A DNA stretch of 64,000 nucleotides from Blasia pusilla (Eukaryota; Marchantiophyta; Marchantiopsida; Blasiales). Positions 12,736 to 24,349 of this stretch are shown here, piece after piece. The translations under genes and the position numbers were made by a program. The notes beneath the pieces are model-generated. The model was not told the DNA's origin and did no database searches. It worked only from the letters and a program-made list of their open reading frames with translations. Within the stretch, counting starts at the first letter, position 1. Every line of letters starts with the position of its first letter. The stretch spans positions 16,430,001-16,494,000 of the forward strand of contig CM114275.1 of assembly GCA_050084515.1 (NCBI GenBank). Reading direction: 5' to 3'.

Positions 12736-12824
12736 ACATAATTTAAACATATATATCGCCCATGCTTACATTAGTATTTAATGCACGTGATGCGTTGTTC
12801 AATGTTTTAATTTTGAATTGACTT

Positions 12825-12918
12825 GAATTTCTTTTATTCCAAGTTATGGATGGAATAAAATAAATTCTTATAGTAACATTTATTTTATTCCATCCATAAC
12901 TTGGAATAAAAGAAATTC
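12825..12918. repeat. Long perfect hairpin, 40-nt arms
   Basis: Positions 12825-12864 and 12879-12918 are exact reverse complements separated by 14 bases. The arms are AT-rich and include TTATTCCA and ATGGAATAA words. A transcript would fold into a small-RNA-like stem. It could be a short MITE, or an inverted duplication recent enough to have no mismatch. Confidence 0.95.
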
Positions 12919-13815
12919 TTATAGTAAAGAAACTTGACATAAATTTACAAAACTAGTAAGGTACCTTGCTATTTAATACATAGAGGATACTTGGAATAAA
13001 TCTGGAAAATCAATTCATATTTTCATATTGATGGAGATGTGTGTAGGCAGGGAATGAAGTATTTGACACCGTGTGTCATCAAGAGATAATTATGCCATAA
13101 TAGTATGGATTCAAAATTAAATTTATCTGATTCTTGATGAAACATGTGTCAACCATACAGTGGTCATTATCTGAAGGTAATCCTCTCACAAGAATATAGA
13201 TTCAAAATTAGATCTATGTGGTTCTTGATGGAAAATAATACTTAAACAAAAGAGGTGCAAACATTTGAAAGGAGTCTGTTTTTTAAATGATAGACGAGTA
13301 TCCATGTAAGGGTTAGTTTTAAAAGTCTAGTGAAAGAGAAACTATACTTCATCAATTGTATATTCTTGAATTGCAATCCAAAAGAACCAATATAGTAGAA
13401 AATTTTGGTGAATCAAAATTTTATTTTTCAAAAGACGAATAAGAAAATGCTAAGAGAGGAACAAACGAGAACTTAAGGAGGTAGAGTTCAACGGTAATGT
13501 TTAACATAATTTTAACATTTGGTAAAAACATGTTTCGTTAAACACCTCATTATTGATGTGGCAACTATTTTTTATTACACGGTTATACTAGGTTAATTTT
13601 TTTAATAAAATCTTGGTTAGTGGAAAAGCAAGAAATAGAAAATTTCCCAAGCAAGAAAAAAAGCCAAGAAGAAATGCATTACAAATTAAGAAGTACTAAG
13701 GAAGGATGTGGAAGCAAAATATTGGAATCCTTAATTAAGGAAAGGGGAAGCATAAAAGAAGCTACCTATAATGATCTAGATCATTAGCTCAACAAATTTT
13801 CTTAGGCATTTAACT
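12919..13815. other. AT-rich intergenic sequence
   Basis: No coding signal. A phrase 'gattcaaaatta' followed by 'gattcttgatg' or 'ggttcttgatg' occurs at about 13109 and 13199, an imperfect direct repeat about 90 bases apart. The first copy ends in CATAATAGTATGGA on the plus strand, again like a reversed Helitron 5' end. The rest is AT-rich and unassigned. Confidence 0.5.
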
Positions 13816-15108
13816 TGTCACGACTATTAGGATAGATCGGTGGGATCTAGCAAAGTGTTTGCACGAGTAGTAGAGGACAGGCTCAGAAGGTCGAGGATGA
13901 CCTCTGAGGCCTCCGGAAACCTGAGAGAGCATGTTTCCCCTTTGTTTCGGCTCAGTTGGAGCCATATAGAGAAACTTAATGTTTAGGGTAAGTTTCCATG
14001 TTGGGGATAGTTGACTTTCTCACTTTAGGAAGTGGCCCTTGACTCGCTACAACATGTCAAGAACCAAGGAGGTGACGTGCGAGCATAGGTTACCGTTGAG
14101 AGGGTTTGGGAGAGAGAAGGGGGTCTACTTCCAAGAGAGAGCTTGAGAGCTCATTCTCTCTTTGTTGAACCTCTTGGCATAGGGCGGCGGAGATATAGTC
14201 CCTTGACTTGTGAGCGTAACCCAAGCCTCTCATTAGGAGAGTGGGTTGGGTTTGACATGAGAGCTCAACCTTCCTAGTTTCGCGGTTTCCAACACGGGCA
14301 AGTCTCGAAAGACTTGGGGAGATTTTCTGGTCGGTTCGGGGAACAAACGGCGTTTCGCGCCTAAGCGGTTCCAACGATGAACATCCAATGAGTTCCTCAC
14401 CAAGACTCGCAAGTGAATCTCGGGTTGGAATCCAAGTGTGGCGTACAAAGTCCACTACCTTGGATCAGGTTTGGGTTTCGGGTTTCCGCGCCAAACTCCC
14501 GTTTCATCCCGTGCCTCTGAAACGCCGTTTGGCGCCCAAAGTGGGGTTTCGTTTCCCGAGACATCTCAGAGAAGGTACTCCCCTTACTAGTACTTCTGGG
14601 GATCTCCGGGGCCCCTACATTTAGGGAAAAGACACCGGGCCCCTCAATTGGCCCTCAACCCGATTGCTCTCTGAATCGTTTTTGGCCAATATCTCAGCCT
14701 GTACTTATGCGTTTGCTGATATCTTTGGTGCGTTGGAAGCGTCTCAAGATCAGCTTTCTAACGCGCCCTTACTTGTCCCAAACGCATCTTGGAGCTCAAC
14801 GTTATGGTCCTAAACACAGTCAGATTCTCCCCAAACGCTAGCCGTGTTCCAAGCGGTTCTCACCTCTTTGGCAACCAACCTCCGGACTCAACTCATCTCA
14901 AGTCTCGGCTCGCGTTTGGTCTAGGTTTCTGGTCGCGACCACTAACGCATGAAACGCACAACTCTATTCGCGTTTCGTCTCTTAGACTTTTCAAGAGATT
15001 CTTCCAAACGCCTCTCCAAAGCGCAAACCTCGCGGCGTGAGTTCCTTTGAGTTCTCGATGTTTCGCATGGCGCGTATTTGGTGTTGTTTGGTTATGAGGG
15101 TCTCGACA
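13816..15108 (-). repeat. 3' LTR of Gypsy-B, chimeric
   Basis: From about 14263 to 15108 this matches the 5' LTR (20636-21498) closely. The first 447 bases (13816-14262) do not. They are the reverse complement of the LTR of the methyltransferase-bearing family (compare about 30470-30918), starting TGTCACGACT. The breakpoint is at 'gagag|ctcaacc' with a few bases of shared sequence. The expected left end of about 170 bases, TGTCGTGCGCC..., is missing. Confidence 0.85.
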
Positions 15109-15122
15109 CTCACCCCTCCTTA
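15109..15122 (-). other. Polypurine tract of Gypsy-B
   Basis: On the minus strand AAGGAGGGGTGAG directly precedes TGTCGAGA, the start of the 3' LTR. This is where plus-strand DNA synthesis would be primed. Confidence 0.8.
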
Positions 15123-15799
15123 GAAGGTTGATGTCCTCATCAACGCAAACCTTATTGATGTTAAGTTCGGGAAGCCGACCCTTAACACGTAATCGCGTTA
15201 CGGTAGCTAACCCGCAATTCCTCTTTTTGGCTTAAGTCTTAGGTTTGTCGCTTTAAAGACTTAGACTTCTTAGCTTACGCTTCGATGAGCCCGAGACTAG
15301 TTCGGCCGGACTTATCTAACTATCAAAATAAGCTCACTAAGTCTGCAACTAGCCTAACACTTCACTCACTATTTGTAAACAAACTTTGTCTACCTAGCCA
15401 ACTCGTACTACTTTTGGGTCACTGTATTCCACCTAGGCGCGTCACTAAGTTCAGTCATGAAACATGAATGAGATCACCACAAACCCCAAGAGACTCATCT
15501 GCCCCTGCCGGCGTTAGGCGAGCCCAAATGCTAGTACTTCAACACTTGGTCCGATCTAGATGCCTTATCTCGAATACAAGCTCTCACCTCAAATACTCAT
15601 TGTTTGGTCTCCTTGACTTACATCCTAAGCATATGAAGAACTACTCATTGCCTTGCATAACCAAACTCAAAATTACAATACAAGCATCGAATCTCCAAAT
15701 CCATGTCTTCTTTATTGCAACAACTAAACCTTTCTAGTTACAACGGGTTATCGGCCCAAGCTTTCCGTTCACAAGTTATGTCCATTGCTTCACCATGTA

Positions 15800-16335
15800 C
15801 TAACGCTCACGAGAAGGATTTCGTGCCTTTTGCATCCATCTGAAGTCACGCAATGCTTCTTGCGCATGTTCTAGATCCGCCTCCGCAATCCAAGTCGCCT
15901 CTTTCACATGATAGCCTTTCCACTTGACCAAGTACTCGTGCATTTGGTGGCCCCTACGTCTGGAAGAATGGTCTCAACCTCAAACTTTGGTTCCTCATTT
16001 TGATGACCGGTTGTGGTCTCAACATCCTCCTTCGTTCGGATGCACATTGTCTTGAAGATACTTCTTCAATAATGACACATGGAAAGTCGGGTGAATCTTG
16101 AACTCGTTTGGCGGCTCAACGTGTACACATCCTCAAACGGCTTTGCCTTGATCACATACTGGTCCAAAGATACTTGGTGACAATTCGCGGACAATTCCTT
16201 TGGAAGAGTGAGATTCTTAACACTCAACCACACTTGTTCCCCAACTTGGAAACTCACTTGGCGCCGACTTTTGTTAGCATGCTTTACGTACCTTAGTTGA
16301 GCCTTGGCGAGATTTTCTCGCTTCGCTCTTGTCAT
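15800..16335 (-). pseudogene. Integrase C-terminus with chromodomain
   Basis: The upstream part (16335-16066) has the integrase tail pattern QVSFQVGEQVWLSVKNL. Further on, the frame ending in a stop at 15802-15800 reads EYLVKWKGYHVKEATWIAEA near 15940-15870: a chromodomain with the aromatic and KWKGY signature. Chromodomains of this kind guide integration toward histone-marked chromatin. A frameshift lies between the two parts. This is the last pol module before the purine tract. Confidence 0.88.
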
Positions 16336-16550
16336 TCTGCATTTCCACTAACAAACATACAATGGAGTTTCCGTCGTTGCTTGCGAGTGTGTGTCAATGT
16401 ATTGCCCTTCGAAAGAGCTAAGTCAAGAGGCCCTTCGGTTCTCTTTGATACGCCGGAAAAACGGAGATTCTCGGTTGCGAGAATGCTTAGTCGAGTTGTA
16501 ACAATACTCAGCCATACTTAACCACTTGGCCCAATCTCTTTGGTCCGCAC

Positions 16551-17191
16551 TCACGTAATTCCGTAAGTATTGGTTTCGACCGAGTTTACTTTTTCCGTTT
16601 GCCCATCCGTTTGAGGATGGAAGGCCGTACTAAAGCTGAGTTTGGTCGGAACCTCCTGAATAGATGTTTCCAAAAGGCACTTTGGTAAACTTTGGATCCC
16701 GATCGGACACAATGCTCCTAGGCAATCCGTGCGCACGCCACCAACCATCAGGAATAGTCGGGAAGTCGTGTAGGCCGTCGAGACTCTCTCGTCGGCACAA
16801 ACCTCCCCAACTTGCTAAACCGATCAACTATCACAAGTATAGCGTTGTATCCCTCAGATTTCGGAAGACTCATAATGAAATCCATGCTAATGCTTTGCAA
16901 GGGTCCCTCAGGATTGGCAAAGGATGAAGTAAACCTTGTTTCTTCGCATAAGACACGCGGTTCTGGCCTGGCGGAGTCACATGTTTTCACATATTGAGCA
17001 ACATCTTCCTTCATGTTGGGCCATAAGAACCTCTTAGACAAAAAAAGCAAGAGTGGATTTCTCCCCTTTGTGTCCCGCCAAAGGTCCATAATGACATTCC
17101 ACAAACACCTTGGTCCGTAGCTTGCCTTGGCATACATAGATCTGCTATGCTTAAACCTTAGCAAGCCGTGTCTCAAACTCAGATTGGCCAC
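16551..17191 (-). pseudogene. Ty3/Gypsy integrase (broken)
   Basis: The first frame (17191-16748) carries the end of the zinc-binding region (FLWPNMKEDVAQYVKTCDSA; the second Cys of CxxC appears lost) and the start of the catalytic core with SMDFIMSLPKSEGYNAILVI, which holds the first catalytic Asp. The second frame (16748-16551) carries FHPQTDGQTEKVN, which holds the catalytic Glu. The middle catalytic Asp region is disturbed: IVSDRDPKFTK is visible only in a third frame. Two frameshifts therefore cut the core. The enzyme would insert the cDNA into the genome. Confidence 0.9.
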
Positions 17192-17499
17192 CTTCTCGCC
17201 CCGCTTTAACTTCCCAAGGTACTCCTCGCTTGCTCATCCTTCATGTATCCTTCACGAATCCTTCTTTCCAGTCTGTTTCATTAGGGAACATTGCTCTCAA
17301 CACTTGTGTCGTCGATGGCATGTGTTCATCCTGCGACTTTAACGATCGGAATGACATTGTCTTTCCCGGCTTGTGGATTAGCTCCACATTCATCAACGCC
17401 AAGGTATCATGCCACCGAAGTTGTTTTGCGCCACGCGATCCTGGGTCTCAAAATACTTGAGCGATATGTTATCGGTGAATACTCGAGTCTGTGAAGTCC

Positions 17500-18861
17500 C
17501 AAATAGTGACGCCACTTCCTCAAGCAATGAACCACCATAAACAACTCTTTCTCATGAGTAGGCCATCTCCTTTCGGTGTCGGTCAGCTTCTTGCTTTCGT
17601 ATGCTCTGAGTCTCCCTTTTGCACCAACATTCTTGCAATCGCGAAATCACTAGCATCCGTGTGCACCTTGAACGGTTGTTCAAACTCCGGTAGTTTCAGC
17701 TGGTTCTCGCGAGAGGATCTCTTTGACTTGATTGAACGCTTTATCCACTTCCTCGGTCCATGTAGTATTGGCAAACTTTGCGGTCCAATCCGTGAGAGGT
17801 TTCACTATGCCCGAAAAAGTTCTTCACGTATGTCCGTAAAACCGACATCTCCGATGAACCTTCTCATCCCTTCACCGTGGAAGGCGGTTCCCATTCGCAA
17901 TCGCGCTCACCTTTTCCATTCTGGACTCACTCCATCCGCACTAACCACATGCCCCAAGAACTTGATCTTCGTCAAACCTAACTCACTCTTATCCGCATTC
18001 GCATACTGACTTGTTCGCCTAAGTTTCTCAAACACCGTCTTCAAATGTCGGCGTGCTCCTCTAGTGTTTTCGAATAGATGAGTATGTCATCTATATAGAT
18101 GATCACAAACTCATCCGTCTCCTTGTGAAAGATGGAGTTCATCAAAGTGGTAAACGTCGGAGGCGCATTACAAAGACCGAAAGGCATTACTACAAACTCG
18201 AACGAACCGTATCTTGTCCCTCTGAGCGAGTCTTCTCTACATCCGCCGGCAATCCGAATCGATAATATCCTGATTTCAGGTCAATCCGGCTGAAATACTT
18301 GGCACCCAAAAATCAATCAAAGAGGTCATCCATCCTCGGTAGAGGATAGTTATTTCTTACCGTCACTTTATTCAGCGCACGATAATCAACACGAGTCTCA
18401 ACTTCCCATCCTTCTTCTTGACAAAGAGGACGGGCGCCCCATAAGGTGACTTGCTTGTTCGGATGTAACCCCTCTCTAGGAGTTCACCCAACTATTTCTT
18501 CAACTCAGCAAGTTCCTCTTGATTCAACCTATATGGTGCCTTTGAAGGTGGTTGAGATCCTGGTATCACCTCAATCTTATGATCAACCGCCCTATGTGGT
18601 GGCAACTCGGTCGGAAGCTCCTTAGTCAACACATCTTCAAATTCTTTCACAACTCTCTTGAGTGTTTGAGGATCCCCTTGAAGCTGAGTTCTGATCTCTG
18701 CATCTTGCGCTTGCATCATCCTCTACTCGTCTCATCAAGCAAAGGAATCCTTCCTCTAACTCGGCCAAACTTGTCCTCGTGATGGCGTTCACCAACTCCG
18801 TCTTTCTAGGCACCTCACGAACCAATCGACGCGTCCGTCCGTTTGCCGTTAACCAAGACAC
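17500..18861 (-). pseudogene. Ty3/Gypsy reverse transcriptase and RNase H (broken)
   Basis: Going N to C: LPPHRAVDHKIEVIPGSQPP and APYRLNQEELAELKK (18719-18492), the usual start of a plant Gypsy [18 protein letters not shown] near 18450; [19 protein letters not shown] near 18190-18130; the catalytic YIDD at 18097-18086 within [13 protein letters not shown]; then RNase H with FKVHTDASDFAIARMLVQKG (17774-17583), which keeps the first acidic residue. The blocks are in several frames, so the protein is dead. Alignment of these blocks with family members should place every frameshift. Confidence 0.9.
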
Positions 18862-19053
18862 TTAACCTCAAAGGTCTCGCCTCAGTTCCACCTCATACGC
18901 ATCCAAGAAGGTGTTCCCCAAGACTCGTCGATACCGTCCATCTCGCAAACTATAAAATTCTCCTTCAACTCAAATACTCCGCATCTCACAACTAGCCCTA
19001 AAACCAGATCGATGTCGGTGGGACTTGCCTCCCGCGAATCCTACCTAATGGGT

Positions 19054-20040
19054 TCATCGCCTTGGTGGTTGGAAATCCCAACGTTTTACGATTCTCGGAC
19101 TCAAGAATGAGTCGAAGCACTTTGTATCAACGAGCAACATCACATCGTGATTAGCGATCTTGGATCCTAGGTAAATCAAATTGGGCGTTCTCTTGGTGAC
19201 TTGTAGAGATGTATCTAGATCTCCCTCCGATAAATGCTTAGCGGCAAACGCAATCATACTCGGTTTACTAACCTTGGGCCTAACACATTCCTTAGCCATA
19301 TGCCCGGGTTCGCCACAATTGTAGCAAATCACTTTGGCATTCACTGACTTCGTAAACGGCGGCCCCTTTGGCTTCGCGTTGAGTTCCACTCGTTTCGCCG
19401 CTTTGGCGAGAGATCCTCCATGGTCACGCTCACCCCCATTCCAAACCCTCTTGGATGTCCCTTTGTTCTTCTGTAACTTAGAAAAACTTTTTGTCTCAAA
19501 GGGTTTCGGGTGTTGGACTTCATCGTCCCCAATCCGCTCGGCTAGTCTCAAGAGGTCCGCGCACGTCTCTGGGATGTGAGGCATACGAAAGAGAGCCTTC
19601 TCGGCACTTGGTTTGAGCCCACTTAGGAAGATCACCTTTTTAGTATGTTCATCCGTGGAAAGTGCACTCATGAGCGCACTAAACTCTTGCACATAAGCGC
19701 CAAGTGATCCACTCTGGCGCAACCTCACCACCTCCATGCCATCGCGGTACTCTTGATATTCCGGAGTGAATCGGTTCCCAATCAACTCCTTGAAATCTTC
19801 CCAACTCAACGTTTTCCCACGACCTAGATGTTCTTTGCGGTGAGCCGTCCACCAATGGAGAGCGTGATCCTTCAGAAACATGACCGCTATAGTCACCTTG
19901 TCTTGTTCATCTGCCTTTTGCGCTTCAAAATAGAGTTCGAGTTCCGTTAGAAACTCGCTCACTTTCCGAGAACACCCCATTCCTGTGATTGGCGTTGGCA
20001 AATTAGTCTTACAAAGCTTCTTGCGAACTAGAGGCTCCAT
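19054..20040 (-). CDS. gag: Gypsy-B Gag with start of protease
   Basis: This 328-residue frame is the best preserved gene of the element. Residues about 40-170 match the Retrotrans_gag capsid fold (HALHWWTAHRKEHLG, SWEDFKELIGNRFTPEYQE). Near residue 240 is a CCHC zinc knuckle, CYNCGEPGHMAKEC, for RNA binding. The frame then runs into the aspartic protease, where the expected D-[ST]-G reads DTK, so the protease is probably inactive. I chose the Met at 20040 because it opens the frame about 410 bases downstream of the primer site. The protein would form the virus-like particle in the cytoplasm. Confidence 0.85.
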   Translation of the reverse strand: MEPLVRKKLCKTNLPTPITGMGCSRKVSEFLTELELYFEAQKADEQDKVTIAVMFLKDHALHWWTAHRKEHLGRGKTLSWEDFKELIGNRFTPEYQEYRDGMEVVRLRQSGSLGAYVQEFSALMSALSTDEHTKKVIFLSGLKPSAEKALFRMPHIPETCADLLRLAERIGDDEVQHPKPFETKSFSKLQKNKGTSKRVWNGGERDHGGSLAKAAKRVELNAKPKGPPFTKSVNAKVICYNCGEPGHMAKECVRPKVSKPSMIAFAAKHLSEGDLDTSLQVTKRTPNLIYLGSKIANHDVMLLVDTKCFDSFLSPRIVKRWDFQPPRR

Positions 20041-20449
20041 TTGACTTGAATTCCAATATCACCTTGCTCTGTTCACCATCGGTCCACCATCACCTTCATC
20101 AATCCAATCATTTGGGTATAAAAGGCCGGATCGTTTAAGTTTGGACCCGAAGGTCCCGCGGAAAGATTTTCGGTTGGAACATCCTCATGTCTGGGACTCG
20201 GCACTTCGGGAGTCAAAAATTCCACCTCCGGCTCTCGGTCCGTCATTGATTAAATCTCTTGGCTTTTTTGCTTTGACTCGCGGTTTCCTCGGTTCTTCGC
20301 CCTTGGTCGCCATTTGCGAAGTCGTCGCCTTTTCTCAGATCTCCTCCTCGCCTCTTGCGTTCCGTTCCTCGGCGTCGCGGTCTTTGGCTACCTTGAGTTC
20401 TCCCCAAGCGCCCAGATCTTCAACGACCCCAAGTTCACGCTCATCAAGG

Positions 20450-20465
20450 AATGGCTCTGATACCA
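20450..20465 (-). other. Primer binding site, initiator tRNA-Met
   Basis: On the minus strand TGGTATCAGAGCCATT begins two bases after the 5' LTR. It is complementary to the 3' end of plant initiator tRNA-Met, the usual primer for this class. Confidence 0.93.
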
Positions 20466-20467
20466 CG

Positions 20468-21498
20468 TGTCGTGCGCCTACTCTCCTTGAACGTTAATCT
20501 TGTTTGTTGCGGAAGCGTGCGTTGATGGGTCACGCTCTCAACGTTGATCTGCATCCAAACACGCGCCGGTTAGTCGGGTCTTGGATCAATCAGCGGGATT
20601 ACTTTCCGAGTTCTCGTCTCGGACTCTCTCTTCAAGCTCAACCTTCCTAGTTTGCGGTTTCCAACACGGGCAAGTCTCGAAAGACTTGGGACAGATTTTT
20701 GGTCGGTTCGGGAACCTGAAAGCGGCGTTTAGCGCCCTAGCGGTTCCAATCTGTCCGATGAACATCCAATGAGTTCCTCACCAAGACTCGCATGCACGAA
20801 GTGAATCTCGGGTTGGAATCCAAGTGTGGCGTACAAAGTCCACTACCTTGGATCAGGTTTGGGTTTCGGGTTTCCGCGCCAAACTCCCGTTTCATCCCGT
20901 GCCTCTGAAACGCCGTTTGGCGCCCAAAGTGGGGTTTCGTTTCCCGAGACATCTCAGAGAAGGTACTCCCCTTACTAGTACTTCTGGGGATCTCCGAGGG
21001 CCCCTACATTTAGGGAAAGACACCGGGCCCCCAATTGGCCCTCAACCCGATTGCTCTCTGAATCGTTTTTGGCCAATATCTCAGCCTGTACTTATGCGTT
21101 TGCTGAGATCTTTGGTGCGTTGGAAGCGTCTCGAGATCAGCTTTCCAACGCGCTCTTACTTGTCCCGAACTCATCTTGGAGCTCAACGTTATGGTCCTAA
21201 ACACAGTCAGATTCTCCCAAACGCTAGCCGTGTTCCAAACTGGTTCTCACCTCTTTGGCAACCAACCTCCAGACTCAACTCATCTCAAGTCTCGGCTCGC
21301 GTTTGGTCTAGGTTTCCTGGTCACGACCACTAAACGCATGAAACGCACAACTCTGTTCCGCGTTTCGTCTCTTAGACTTTTCCAAGAGATTCTTCCAAAC
21401 GCCTCTCCAAAGCGCAAACCTCGCGGCGTGAGTTCCTTTGAGTTCTGATGTTTCGCTTGGCGCGTATTTGGTGTTGTTTGGTTATGAGGGTCACGACA
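20468..21498 (-). repeat. 5' LTR of Gypsy-B
   Basis: This LTR is 1031 bp and bounded by TGTCGTG and CACGACA, a 7-bp inverted pair with TG...CA ends. Its inner 860 bases are repeated at 14263-15108 with scattered differences and small indels, which shows that the insertion is not recent. Open frames inside (for example 20824-21333) are shared by both LTRs and are not genes. Confidence 0.92.
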
Positions 21499-22079
21499 GT
21501 GTCTTTATGACTTAGTCATTACACGTGTCAAACTAGGATTGTACTATGTGGAAGTAATATTGCCACATCTCAATATATGTGCTGACTCATCAATCATATA
21601 TAAATAACTTAATATCTCATGGCTCAAGTCATATACCATATGGATAACCTTAGTCATAATATGTTAATGACTTGGTTTATATGAGTCTAATGGTAATCAA
21701 TTGGGGGCTGGTATTCTGGTAGGAGAGAGAATAAGAAAGGAGAGGACGAGAGGAAGAGAGGAGAGTCTCTCTTAAAAAAAAAGGGCCAAAATTATTAACC
21801 TCTCTTCAGAAAATTTCACTATTTTAAAATTTTCTCCTCTACTTCAAATGCACGAAATGTTTTGAATGTAGTAAGAAGTGGATAAGGTTCGAGCACAAAC
21901 TAAGATCATTTTGAACACCAAGATGTGAAGATGGAACAGTGACAACCACTTCAGATATGCTAAAATCAATCCTAATGTAGGCCAGTGTTGAAGGCGGGAT
22001 GGTATCCTATCAATGCAAATCCACCATATGGGATTTTTTCACTACAAAACTAATCAAATCTGTTCAAAATACACTCTGA
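21499..22079. other. Unassigned sequence right of Gypsy-B
   Basis: AT-rich, no recognisable coding. A purine-rich patch (gagagagaataagaaaggag) lies near 21722. Confidence 0.4.
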
Positions 22080-22830
22080 CTATTAGGTCAACGTCTCTTG
22101 ACTTTTGACATCTAGCAACCTGTCAACATGTCGGAATCAAACATGTTGCATGATAGATGAAGGTTGGATGTAAGAAGAAGGTGGTAAGAAAAATTAAAGA
22201 ACGAAAGGTTACTATAGATAGTATGAGCAACCTGTCGGAATTAGCATGTTGTTACTAACTTGTTAGGCATGACCACTGTAAGATTCTACTGAAAAATTGA
22301 AAGAAACAAGAACATAACATGAATGTGAAAGCAAAGAAATGCAGGAAACTCCTACGTTCTATTCAAACATGCAACCGGTCGAAATGCGACAGGTTGCAAG
22401 ACATGATGACAGAAAAATAAAACATCCACATGCTGGAAGAAGCCAAGTTCCATCCATTTAGACATACAACCCATTCGGAATCCGACTAGTTGCAAGACCA
22501 ATGACAGAAAAAATGAAACATCCATATGCTAGGAAGCAACCAGGTTCTATCCATTCAGATATGCCACCCGTCGAAATCAAATAGGTTGCTGGACAGGAGA
22601 CGAGGAAAAACCAAAAACAAACATGACTCATGATGGATAAGAAAAATGAAAGAAGTAGGACAACAAATAGATTGCTTGCAAGTTGTTAGTATTTGAGAGG
22701 TAGCAAGATAGGAAAAGTGTAAAATTTCAGGAACTTCACATCCATATGAAGAAATGATAGGAAATCTACATTCAGACATGCAACCCGTTGGAATCCAACG
22801 GGTTGCAAGAATAAGGTTATCAGAGACACA
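22080..22830. repeat. Degenerate repeats carrying an internal palindrome
   Basis: A unit of the type 'catgcaacc-cgttggaatcc-aacgggttgcaag' recurs near 22110, 22230, 22365, 22465, 22560 and 22780. The last copy contains an almost perfect inverted repeat (CAACCCGTTGGA / TCCAACGGGTTG). Other copies keep the same symmetry with compensating changes. Spacing is roughly 90-120 bases but uneven. Nothing here codes for a known protein. Confidence 0.65.
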
Positions 22831-24340
22831 ATCGAAACACCGAACATAGAATAGCAATAATTCAATTTTTGACTTGTCAAAATCAGAAAAGTTGCAAAAG
22901 GCTAGCAATTTGAACAACAAATCTTGGATTCAAGGAACACAAGTTATAGTTTGTGGGAAACTAATCGACAACGCCAAAAACATTCAAGAGTAGAGCCCCG
23001 AAAGTTTGAAAAACACATTTGAAGTTTTTTATTGAAATCCATTTGCAATTCAGATATTTACATTGGATTTCCTAAACTACAGACTATAGTCTATGATCTC
23101 TTCCGCCTTGTCATCTACCAAAATGTTCCTAAGTCTCTTCGGTTCCTGTACAAAAGACTTCACGGGGCTAACTAGTGGTTCCTCTTGACGATTGTAGATG
23201 GGGATTTAGAAAGAAGGGGAACTTGAGAGTCTTTTTCCCCCCTAGGTGCTCCATATCAGTCCCATGTCACTCGAGATATGTCCCAATGCCTACCCCGACA
23301 GGTTATCTTGTAAGTTCTGCAAAGTGACACCCATCCAGAATCAATATGTGTTGCTCGGCCTTGAAACCACTATTGGCCCACTCCAAAATGCATGAAAACC
23401 AACAAACTAGTGCACTCACTCATCATTATCAGAAAGATCCTCCACAATCATCGCCGACCTTGCCCGCTTGATCTTTGAAATCATAGGTAGTGACAATGGT
23501 GTCACTTCTAGTGGCTCTTATGGAGGTCTATTTTGATGTGGAGCCGAGTTGTATATTACCAATTGCCTATCATAATCCGTCTTGGCCTGATGGTAGAGCA
23601 CCAACAACTCCCTCCTCGACTCAAGGCATACAATGTTGCGTCCACTATGGCACGCGGCTCTTACACCGGCCCTAGATAATTGAACCAAATCCATCACAAA
23701 TTCTCCTCAACGCAAGCAAAGCTCCATCAAGGTCTGCATGAACGCTAGGGACCAATCAAACGCAACACTTATGTTGGTGTCGATCAGGTCTACCGTGGAA
23801 TTTAATAGGATTATTCATTGGGACATCAATGGTGGCAGGATAACACATCCTTTTAGGGCTTCAGATACTATGACTTTCGACACTCAAGGAAGGTCGCTTT
23901 TGAAGGAATAGGGTTTAGGATACTGCAGACGTTGTGATGAACACAATGCATGATGCAGTATACGTTAGGGGCATGATGCAGTATAGGTTTTTCCACATGC
24001 AGGGTCATTTGATTGTTAGGATACTAATTCCCAATTGTGAATAGCTTTCAAATGGAATCCACGTTAGGTTGATCTTTTTTTTAAGAAGGTAGGATTGTAA
24101 TGACAAACTTGAATTCTGAATGCTTAGGTCATTTGAAGGATTTGAAGATCTAGTGCTCTCGAGTCCAACCTAGTATATTGTCTATTTGGTTAAGAACCTG
24201 GTAGAGAAAAATTGACAGAGGGTCACCGAGCTTATTCGATCTTTACACCTTAAGCACAAAAGCTGTTGTTCCCAAGTTGTTGAGTCATGAAAAAGGAAAC
24301 CTTTGTTTAGGTCGTTGGGTTGAGGTTTCATTTCTGGAAC
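22831..24340. other. Unassigned sequence
   Basis: No protein family recognised on either strand, and no long repeat. Short frames overlap without codon bias. The word 'atgatgcagtata' occurs twice near 23950-23985. Confidence 0.4.
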
Positions 24341-24349
24341 AGAATCTAT

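Larger units (their letters stand above)
13816..21498 (-). mobile_element. Ty3/Gypsy chromovirus-type LTR retrotransposon (Gypsy-B)
   Basis: The element lies on the minus strand: 5' LTR 20468-21498, tRNA-Met primer site at 20450-20465, gag with a CCHC knuckle, protease remnant, reverse transcriptase (YIDD), RNase H, integrase and a C-terminal chromodomain, then a purine tract and the 3' LTR ending at 15108. The chromodomain after integrase places it among chromoviruses. Pol is broken in many places. The 3' LTR's outer part has been replaced by another LTR family, and no target duplication is seen (taact on the left, gtgtc on the right), which fits recombination rather than simple insertion. 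Confidence 0.92.

Noticed and set aside
14388-15040. Small genes at 14388-14624 and 14789-15040
   Set aside because: The same frames occur in the other LTR (20824-21333, 21176-21448). They are LTR sequence.
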